From Chitinophagales bacterium (GTDB lineage: Bacteria; Bacteroidota; Bacteroidia; Chitinophagales; JADIYW01): DNA of 35,167 bases. The position numbers and the translations under genes were made by a program. Under the pieces are notes generated by a model. The model ran no database searches. It was not told the origin of the DNA and was given only the letters and a program-made list of their open reading frames with translations. This document shows positions 26,358 through 31,693 of the stretch, piece after piece. Numbering within the stretch: position 1 is the first letter of the stretch; the number at the start of each line of letters is the position of its first letter. Location of the stretch: contig JACJXS010000018.1 in NCBI GenBank assembly GCA_020636545.1, positions 1 through 35,167 of the forward strand, given 5' to 3'.

Positions 26358-26502
26358 ACCCTTTTTTATAAATCATAATTAAACAATTTTTTCACAATAA
26401 AACTCAAAGGAAACTTGATATTCTATATTAATAAGGCTTTATTATTTGGAATTCATCATCAAAAGTTAAATATCGACCGTATTTACAAATAAATACTAAT
26501 AC

Positions 26503-26531
26503 TTTGATTTTTAGATCAAAATAATTATGTT
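26503..26531 (+). promoter_or_regulatory. Probable promoter of the DeoR-family regulator gene
   Basis: TTTGAT (26503-26508), 17-base spacer, TATGTT (26526-26531), ending 36 bases before the ATG at 26568. The -35 element is the left arm of an inverted repeat TTTGAT/ATCAAA, which may be an autoregulatory site. Weaker than the opposing promoter. Confidence 0.45.
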
Positions 26532-26567
26532 TACCATTATTCAAAAATAATAAGGTTACGAAAGCTG

Positions 26568-27359
26568 ATGGAGTATCAAAAAAACCTAAATAAAGATGAA
26601 ACTAGCCAGAGACGATCTAAAATATTAGAAAAAATTGAGTTTGAAGGAACTGTTAGAGTTAAGGAACTTAGCGAATTACATCACGTAAGCAAGGTAACAA
26701 TTCGTAATGATTTAGACCAACTTGAAAAAAAAAATCTTCTAGTGCGTGCACGTGGCGGAGCCATGAAATTACAAAGGGTTGGGATTGATTATAATTTAAA
26801 TGTGAAATCAATGAAACACTCCCTTGAAAAGCAGGCAATTGGGAAAAAGGCAGCTGAACTTGTTAAAGATGGAGAAACTATCATTTTAGATTCTGGCACT
26901 ACGACATTAGAAGTTGCAAAAAATCTAGATAAATTTAACAATTTAACAGTAATAACTAATTCATTACATATTGCTGGACAAATGGTAGATACACCAAATG
27001 TAAGAGTAATAGTTCCTGGGGGCTCATTAAGAAGAAACTCACTTTCGTTAGTTGGATCCTCTGCTGAAGAAATTCTGAAGAATTATTATTGCGACAAAGT
27101 ATTTATTGGAGTTGATGGAATAGATTCAAATTATGGGATTTCCACACCTAATTTTGAAGAAGCTCATTTAAATAATGTTATGATTGATAATTCACGTGAA
27201 GTTATTGTGGTTACTGATTCTAGTAAATTTAAACATAGAAGTTTTGCAAGTATTGCTCCTTTATCAAAAATCCATACAATAGTAACAGATAAAAATATCC
27301 CCGCTGATGAAAAACAGGCAATTGAAAATCTAGGAATTAAATTAATTATAGTAGGATAA
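26568..27359 (+). CDS. DeoR-family transcriptional repressor (AgaR-like)
   Basis: 263 residues. The N-terminal helix-turn-helix runs about residues 15-62 (RRSKILEKIEFEGTVRVKEL, VSKVTIRNDLDQLEKKNLLVRARGGA), the DeoR signature. The C-terminal sugar-phosphate sensor domain contains LDSGTTTLEVAKNL, VITNSLHIAGQM, VPGGSLRRNSLSLVGSSAEE, VFIGVDGID and VVTDSSKF. DeoR proteins of this type release DNA on binding a phosphorylated sugar. Divergent placement from agaS indicates control of the GalNAc locus, with a galactosamine- or tagatose-phosphate as probable inducer. The gene is followed after four bases by the amidohydrolase gene, so both are probably cotranscribed. Confidence 0.9.
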   Translation: MEYQKNLNKDETSQRRSKILEKIEFEGTVRVKELSELHHVSKVTIRNDLDQLEKKNLLVRARGGAMKLQRVGIDYNLNVKSMKHSLEKQAIGKKAAELVKDGETIILDSGTTTLEVAKNLDKFNNLTVITNSLHIAGQMVDTPNVRVIVPGGSLRRNSLSLVGSSAEEILKNYYCDKVFIGVDGIDSNYGISTPNFEEAHLNNVMIDNSREVIVVTDSSKFKHRSFASIAPLSKIHTIVTDKNIPADEKQAIENLGIKLIIVG

Positions 27360-27363
27360 TAAA

Positions 27364-28437
27364 ATGAAAATTCAATTTAGGATTTTTATACTCGCAATAT
27401 TGATTTGGCAAATTAATAGTGTTGCTCAAACGACTGGTAAGGAAATATTACTGAAAAATTATAGGCCTAAAAGTATTTATAATATTCCTATCTCAAAAAT
27501 AACCAAATCTAAATATCCAATTATTGATATGCATTCACATCCATATGCTAAGACAAAAGCAGAGCTTAAAACCTGGGTAATGAATATGGATGAGGCGGGA
27601 ATTGAAAAAACAATTCTACTAACGAAAGCTCATGGTTCTGAGTTTGATTCATTAATTAACTTTTACTCGGACTATAAAAATAGATTTGAATTGTGGTGCG
27701 GATTTGATTACACAAATATTGATAAACCAAATTATGGGAAAGAAGCTGTTGAAGAGCTAGAAAGATGTTATAAAATGGGGGCCAAAGGAGTTGGAGAACT
27801 TGGAGATAAAGGGATAGGATTAATGTACTGCAAACCACCAGCACCGGGCATTCATATAGATGATAAAAGGTTAGATCCTCTTTTAGAAAAATGTGCTGAA
27901 TTAAAAATGCCAATCAATATTCATGTTGGCGAACCGCAATGGTTTTATGAAAGAATGGATTCCACAAATGATGGTTTGATGAATGCCTTAGATTGGAGAC
28001 TTGATAAACAAGAAGGCTTAAATCTCAAAGAAGTTTTACGTACTCTTGAGAATGCAGTTACAAACCATCCAAATACGATTTTTATTGCTTGCCATCTTGC
28101 AAATCAAAGTCATGATTTAGAAAACTTGGGGAAGTTATTGGATAAGTATTCAAATTTATTTGCAGATATTTCTGCAAGGTATGCAGAGAATGCTCCAATT
28201 CCTCGTTACACAAAATCATTCTTTGAAATGCACAACAACAAGTTATTTTATGGTACAGATATGGGATTTGAGAAAAGTATGTATGAAGTCACCTTCAGAA
28301 TTTTAGAATCTCTTGATGAGCATTTTTATGAAATTGAATTATTCAATTATCATTGGCCACTGAGTGGGTTAGGTCTCAATGAAGAATCATTAAAAAAACT
28401 TTATAAAGACAATTATGGTAAATTTATTATTAATTAG
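27364..28437 (+). CDS. Exported amidohydrolase-family (PF04909-like) metal-dependent hydrolase
   Basis: 357 residues with an N-terminal signal peptide (MKIQFRIFILAILIWQINSVAQ). The mature part is a TIM-barrel amidohydrolase: IIDMHSHP (His57, His59), KGVGELGDKG (Glu145), INIHVGEP (His187), IACHLAN (His244) and YGTDMGF (Asp299). These are the usual metal and catalytic ligands of amidohydrolase-2 proteins, which act as decarboxylases, lactonases or hydrolases. It is not a NagA/AgaA-type deacetylase by pattern, and its export argues against action on a sugar phosphate. Co-transcription with the regulator suggests a role in the same pathway, possibly on a released substituent. Substrate unknown. 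Confidence 0.75.
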   Translation: MKIQFRIFILAILIWQINSVAQTTGKEILLKNYRPKSIYNIPISKITKSKYPIIDMHSHPYAKTKAELKTWVMNMDEAGIEKTILLTKAHGSEFDSLINFYSDYKNRFELWCGFDYTNIDKPNYGKEAVEELERCYKMGAKGVGELGDKGIGLMYCKPPAPGIHIDDKRLDPLLEKCAELKMPINIHVGEPQWFYERMDSTNDGLMNALDWRLDKQEGLNLKEVLRTLENAVTNHPNTIFIACHLANQSHDLENLGKLLDKYSNLFADISARYAENAPIPRYTKSFFEMHNNKLFYGTDMGFEKSMYEVTFRILESLDEHFYEIELFNYHWPLSGLGLNEESLKKLYKDNYGKFIIN

Positions 28438-28786
28438 ATATTTATAACCTATAATAACATATGTTATGATATAATGTTTGTATATACTAAAATTGTATGT
28501 CTTCAAAAGTTTATGGACAAAGTTAGTATTTATTTAACAGAATTCTCAATGAGTCTTACTTTTAACCTTAGATTTTTGCTTTCAAAAATAGCAGAAAAAA
28601 AATTTAGTTTCCGAAATTATTTCAGCAAATCTTTAGTCTGTACCAGCTTATGTATTAGAAAATATTTTGGTTTATTCGATGACTCACATTTAGCTACCCA
28701 GGTATGGTAGGGAGCCTCATTTCGGTGATTCGGGTTTTAAACTTTTTTACTGGGCTTGTTTGGTTAAGCTGGAGTTATTATTACAG

Positions 28787-28870
28787 CATATGTAGGCCGC
28801 TTTTTGAAATTTCTGAAACTTCCAAAAGATGCTTTGGGTTATGCGGGATGAACCTAGGGTGGGTTTGGTT
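28787..28870. repeat. Duplicated block, copy 1
   Basis: Starts CATATGTAG, contains GCTTTGGGTTATGCGGGAT and AACCTAGGG, ends with GGGTTTGGTTAAG just beyond. The core (about 28824-28862) differs from copy 2 at only a few positions; the first half is more diverged. Lies 86 bases beyond the stop of the radical SAM gene. Confidence 0.7.
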
Positions 28871-28887
28871 AAGTAAATGCCAATCTT

Positions 28888-28953
28888 CGTAACTTCGTAA
28901 CATTGTAACTTTTTACTTTTACCTACTAATTTGAAGATGGTAACGAAGTTACG
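28888..28953. repeat. CGTAACTT-type repeats, inverted pair
   Basis: CGTAACTTCGTAAC (28888-28901) faces GTAACGAAGTTACG (28940-28953), forming an imperfect hairpin directly after the radical SAM gene on the minus strand. Related copies occur at 30103-30115 and, exactly, at 31169-31182. It could act as a weak transcription-end hairpin or as a protein-binding repeat. Confidence 0.6.
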
Positions 28954-28956
28954 ATG

Positions 28957-29958
28957 TTACTTTATATACGCCCATTTGACTTTATTTAATTGGGAGTAAC
29001 CGCAGTCGATAATTTTTTGATCTTGCAAACTTAGTTTTTCATCCAATATTGTGGGCGTAGACCACTTTCTAACATGGGGGAAACTGACATTTACGATCTT
29101 AGGTTTACCTTTGAAAAGTAATGTCTCACCACTTTTTTCGTTTAAATCTTCAAACATGTTATCTGGTCTTCCTTGCACGCGTGAAACTTTGTCGTTTATT
29201 AGATCGTTATAGTCTAAGGCTTGCAGTTGCTGCCAATCAAAGTAATTTAATCTTTTGTTCTTAAATCCTCTTGCTCCATTGTTAAATGAAAGTTTCTTAA
29301 TTGCTTCAACTTCCTTATAATCACCCCAAAAAGGCATAGCCATTGTCCTTACAAAAATATCATTCGTTGCCAATTTATTAATTGTTTCCATTCTTTTCTT
29401 TATTGTGGGGGTATAAAATTCTAAATCTCTTATTAGCTTTTCATCAATGCTGCTAATACTAATTTCAATCTGAACCATATGCTTCATATTTTTAAGTTGA
29501 TCTAAATGATTTAGAATTAGATGACTTTTGGATAAAATGTGCAGCATCCATTTATTTCCATTATCCCAGTGTTTTTCAAACACTTTTAGTATTTCTAACA
29601 TGACATCACGATTATATTGTTTTTTTAATTCATTAATTACTTGCGGTAAATAGTATTCGTTGCTTTCATTTATCTGCACTCTTTTTAAATGCTGTGGGAT
29701 TTCTTTAAGGTTTTCAAGATGTTTATCCAATCGTTCAGCCATATTAAATTGAACGGCTACATTCTCAAAAAACTTTTTTCGTTTCTGATTTTTTACTTTT
29801 GCAGTAAAGATGGGAGAGTAACAATACTTGCAGCCAAAAAAGCAGCCAATAGTTGGATTTAATGTAAATGGATGATCATACTGACCAATCGGAAACTGCG
29901 GATTTAATGGTGGCGAATCATTTGTTCGAAATTCAATATTGAGAGTTCTTTTAACCAT
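28957..29958 (-). CDS. Radical SAM protein of the SplB/COG1533 (DNA repair photolyase-like) type
   Basis: 333 residues. The [4Fe-4S] motif is GCFFGCKYCYSP (Cys39, Cys43, Cys46; CX3CX2C), preceded by FTLNPTIG as in COG1533/Rv2578c-type proteins related to spore photoproduct lyase. The remainder has IEISISS and VRTMAMPFWGD, consistent with later strands of the SAM barrel. AAAGGTG lies just before the ATG. Spore photoproduct lyase itself repairs UV-damaged thymine pairs; whether this relative repairs DNA or modifies RNA or protein is not readable. It stands alone between two copies of a duplicated noncoding block, in cassette-like fashion, within the putative mobile region. Confidence 0.75.
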   Translation of the reverse strand: MVKRTLNIEFRTNDSPPLNPQFPIGQYDHPFTLNPTIGCFFGCKYCYSPIFTAKVKNQKRKKFFENVAVQFNMAERLDKHLENLKEIPQHLKRVQINESNEYYLPQVINELKKQYNRDVMLEILKVFEKHWDNGNKWMLHILSKSHLILNHLDQLKNMKHMVQIEISISSIDEKLIRDLEFYTPTIKKRMETINKLATNDIFVRTMAMPFWGDYKEVEAIKKLSFNNGARGFKNKRLNYFDWQQLQALDYNDLINDKVSRVQGRPDNMFEDLNEKSGETLLFKGKPKIVNVSFPHVRKWSTPTILDEKLSLQDQKIIDCGYSQLNKVKWAYIK

Positions 29959-30010
29959 TGGACACCTTTTGGGAAAAATATTAATTATAAAAATATAAAA
30001 ATACCTTATT

Positions 30011-30025
30011 ATATATCACCTAATT
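30011..30025. repeat. 15-base inverted repeat, left arm
   Basis: ATATATCACCTAATT is the exact reverse complement of AATTAGGTGATATAT at 31322-31336. The pair encloses 1.3 kb with the orphan gene and the foldable segment. No target-site duplication is visible outside the arms. Confidence 0.55.
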
Positions 30026-30134
30026 ATTTATTAAATCTTGATTGAAATGGTAATTGCGTAACTTATTCATCAATGGGGTTAGTTAGGGATCAAATATGTA
30101 CTGTTACGAAGTTACTATTTTGTTAGGATGATAT

Positions 30135-30218
30135 CATATGTAGCCTTTTTTTTGGATTTAATAAACTTGCAAAAGGTGCTTTGGGTTATGCGGGATAAAC
30201 CTAGGGCTGGGTTGCTAA
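30135..30218. repeat. Duplicated block, copy 2
   Basis: Same orientation as copy 1: CATATGTAG at the start, GCTTTGGGTTATGCGGGAT in the core, AACCTAGGG then GGGTTGCTAAG. The two copies are diverged paralogues rather than a recent duplication, and flank the radical SAM gene. Confidence 0.7.
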
Positions 30219-30313
30219 GGGGTCGAAGCAGAACAGTTCTAATAAATAAGCTAGTACTTTAAGAAATTCAATATTTTTAAGAAAGATATTTTTATTTTTC
30301 ACATATGGTGAAT

Positions 30314-30868
30314 TTATGGTCCAATTTTCCTAAGTGTCCTACCCATAGTATTATTAAATTTATCAATATATACTTGATTAAATATTGTTCTTTTTATTGA
30401 GTATATCCTAGGGAGATCTTTTTCGAAGTCATCTAATAAATCTGCTGAAATTAGTTCTAAATCTCTTAATACCCATCGCCTATAAAATCTATTTTTTGAT
30501 TTTTCTCTTCTACTAAATGATTCTGGCTGTGTGAATACGAATGCCTTTAAATGACTTTTATTCACCGCTATATAAAAAATTATTTGATTAATTGTGAAAG
30601 TATCTACCAAATAAAAATCAATTTTAGTTGAATTGTTTTTAAAATTTAAGAACTCTTTTTTTAAACGGTCAACTTCAGAGTCATCAATTCTCAATTGCTG
30701 TTTAACAATGTTAATAAATTTGTCTTCAGTATCGGTTAATTGAAAATTCAAATAAGTATAAATAATTTTAGCGTCTACATTCTCGTAGATAATAGGGAAG
30801 TAAATAATTTCTTTTTTTTTAACAGCTTTTAAATGAAGGATTGCAAAATTATTAAATACTATTTCCAA
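30314..30868 (-). CDS. Orphan 184-residue protein of unknown function
   Basis: I do not recognise this family. The frame starts with TTG at 30868, with AGAGAG about 8 bases upstream; no internal Met offers another start until near the C-terminus. The protein is basic and rich in Phe, Ile, Asn and Lys, with alternating strand-like and helical stretches in the first half (KKKEIIYFPIIYENVD, IDFYLVDTFTINQIIFYIAV). A basic tract (SFSRREKSKNRFYRRW) follows, then an acidic helix (DLELISADLLDDFEKDL) and a basic C-terminus. No signal peptide or membrane helix. An 11-base inverted repeat overlaps the start, and a foldable 170-base segment lies upstream. Context suggests accessory cargo of the element, possibly a defence or toxin-type gene, but this is only a guess. 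Confidence 0.5.
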   Translation of the reverse strand: MEIVFNNFAILHLKAVKKKEIIYFPIIYENVDAKIIYTYLNFQLTDTEDKFINIVKQQLRIDDSEVDRLKKEFLNFKNNSTKIDFYLVDTFTINQIIFYIAVNKSHLKAFVFTQPESFSRREKSKNRFYRRWVLRDLELISADLLDDFEKDLPRIYSIKRTIFNQVYIDKFNNTMGRTLRKIGP

Positions 30869-30897
30869 TTATATACTCTCTAAAAAAGTGTATAATT
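30867..30897. repeat. Inverted repeat at the start of the orphan gene
   Basis: AATTATATACT (30867-30877) and AGTGTATAATT (30887-30897) pair at 10 of 11 positions across a 9-base loop. It overlaps the TTG start and its ribosome site, so it could be an operator or an RNA hairpin limiting translation. Confidence 0.5.
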
Positions 30898-30954
30898 AAA
30901 ATAATTAAAATTATCTTAATTTGTTAAAAAACCATATATTTGAATATGCTATCG

Positions 30955-31123
30955 GAGAAATCCCACGACAGCCCTTTAATAAGACTAAGTGTTTTAACTC
31001 TGAGAGCTTCTTGGGTCTTACGTCTTAATTTATGGTTAAAGAAGCTAGTTAGCATCCCCTAAGCTGGATTCGAAAAATCTCTTTTGTGAACGTAAAAATT
31101 TACAACTGTCAAAAGCTTAGGGG
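30955..31123. other. Foldable segment, possible structured RNA or single-strand hairpin site
   Basis: Nested perfect inverted repeats: CCCCTAAGCT (31056-31065) with AGCTTAGGGG (31114-31123), enclosing GATT/AATC and GTAAA/TTTAC hairpins, so a three-way junction is possible. AGCTTCTT (31005-31012) pairs with AAGAAGCT (31039-31046), and TAAGAC (30980-30985) with GTCTTA at 31015 or 31022. No tRNA, tmRNA or hammerhead core was recognised. Strand and function are undetermined. Confidence 0.5.
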
Positions 31124-31168
31124 TAAATATTAAATTTAAAGTCTCATTAACTACTATTTCCAATATTT

Positions 31169-31182
31169 CGTAACTTCGTAAC
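31169..31182. repeat. CGTAACTT-type repeat, third site
   Basis: CGTAACTTCGTAAC, identical to 28888-28901, with similar flanks (CAAT before it). Followed by TTAGTTAGGGAT, which also occurs near 30080. Confidence 0.6.
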
Positions 31183-31321
31183 TTTATTTAGTTAGGGATT
31201 GTTTATTAGCTGGTTAATAAGTTATTTTTTAGGGGCGGTTTGTTGGTATGAAGTTGTTTCCACATCTTTTTAAAAACTTTTCTATAAAACTACGTAAAGT
31301 AAGAAAAGGTTAGTTAGGGTC

Positions 31322-31336
31322 AATTAGGTGATATAT
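31322..31336. repeat. 15-base inverted repeat, right arm
   Basis: AATTAGGTGATATAT, exact reverse complement of 30011-30025. Confidence 0.55.
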
Positions 31337-31621
31337 TAGCATTGTTCTTAGTTCCTAAACACCCAAAGAGCCCATTTTATTTCCTTCACGCACTTCACTT
31401 ACTTTTCAGAGGTCTAAAACCTATATAGAAATAAATTATAATATTTTTTTCCCGGTAGAAGTACTAAAAAAAGTACGTGAAGTAAGTGAATAGTAGTAAA
31501 TAGTTCGATTATGACTTGTTTTCGAATTTTATTTCACGCACTTTGGTTTTTGAAAGTACGTGATTTCACGTAGTTTGGTAGATGCTATAGTCTAATAACT
31601 TCGTGAACAACGGCGTAATCA

Positions 31622-31656
31622 ACAAAAAAGCCCCAACTAAATAAAAGAAGGGGCTT
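31622..31656 (-). terminator. Rho-independent terminator of the primase-helicase gene
   Basis: On the minus strand AAGCCCC (31656-31650) pairs with GGGGCTT (31634-31628) across a 15-base loop, followed by a run of T. It begins 38 bases after the primase stop codon and lies within the iteron-like array. Confidence 0.75.
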
Positions 31657-31693
31657 GAAAGTAGCTGATTTCACGTACTTAACGTACTTTGGT

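Larger units (their letters stand above)
26253..26567. promoter_or_regulatory. Divergent control region between agaS and the DeoR-family gene
   Basis: 315 bases, very AT-rich, without a gene. It holds the agaS-side promoter, two operator-like direct repeats just upstream of it, and a probable promoter for the regulator gene with a short inverted repeat (TTTGAT...ATCAAA, 26503-26520). The layout is typical of autoregulated DeoR-type sugar regulators placed divergently from their target. Confidence 0.75.
28438..28956. other. 519-base region without a convincing gene
   Basis: Contains a perfect 14-base palindrome ATAACATATGTTAT (28454-28467), the first copy of a duplicated ~84-base block (28787-28870) and CGTAACTT-type repeats (28888-28953). 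Short open frames here lack ribosome sites and overlap the repeats. It is a possible left part of the integrated element. Confidence 0.6.
29959..30313. other. 355-base noncoding spacer with repeats
   Basis: Holds one arm of a 15-base inverted repeat (30011-30025), a GTTAGTTAGGGAT motif (30078-30090) seen again near 31188, GTTACGAAGTTAC (30103-30115) and copy 2 of the duplicated block (30135-30218). No gene seen. Confidence 0.6.
31288..31689. repeat. Iteron-like array of ~10-base repeats (AAGTACGTGA / TCACGTACTT)
   Basis: Copies or near-copies occur as tandem pairs at 31288-31307, 31386-31404 and 31471-31489, then singly at 31534-31543, 31554-31563, 31566-31575, 31659-31668, 31671-31680 and 31680-31689. 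Tandem copies step by 9-10 bases, about one helical turn, and both orientations occur; 31554-31575 is a near-perfect palindrome. The array abuts the 3' end of the primase-helicase gene. This is the look of initiator-protein binding sites at a replication origin, though no binding protein is proved. Confidence 0.65.
30869..31693. other. 825-base intergenic region: foldable segment plus iteron-like array
   Basis: No gene seen. From left to right it contains the inverted repeat at the orphan gene start, a strongly foldable segment (30955-31123), a CGTAACTTCGTAAC copy (31169-31182), the right arm of a 15-base inverted repeat (31322-31336), repeats related to AAGTACGTGA (31288-31689) and the primase terminator (31622-31656). 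The density of repeats beside a replication gene suggests a replication or maintenance region. Confidence 0.6.

Noticed and set aside
28474..28892. Two short plus-strand open frames (78 and 62 codons) after the amidohydrolase gene
   Set aside because: No ribosome binding site, odd composition, and the second lies over the duplicated noncoding block.
28787..30218. Integron attC sites for the duplicated block
   Set aside because: The ends do not match the RYYYAAC/GTTRRRY consensus and no integron integrase is present; kept only as a cassette-like observation.
31056..31123. Possible tRNA, tmRNA or hammerhead ribozyme in the foldable segment (GGATTCGA resembles T-loop or tmRNA sequence)
   Set aside because: T-stem and acceptor geometry do not fit a tRNA, no tmRNA tag frame is evident, and the CUGAUGA core of hammerheads is absent.
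31056..31123. Retron-type RNA
   Set aside because: There is no reverse transcriptase gene in the region.
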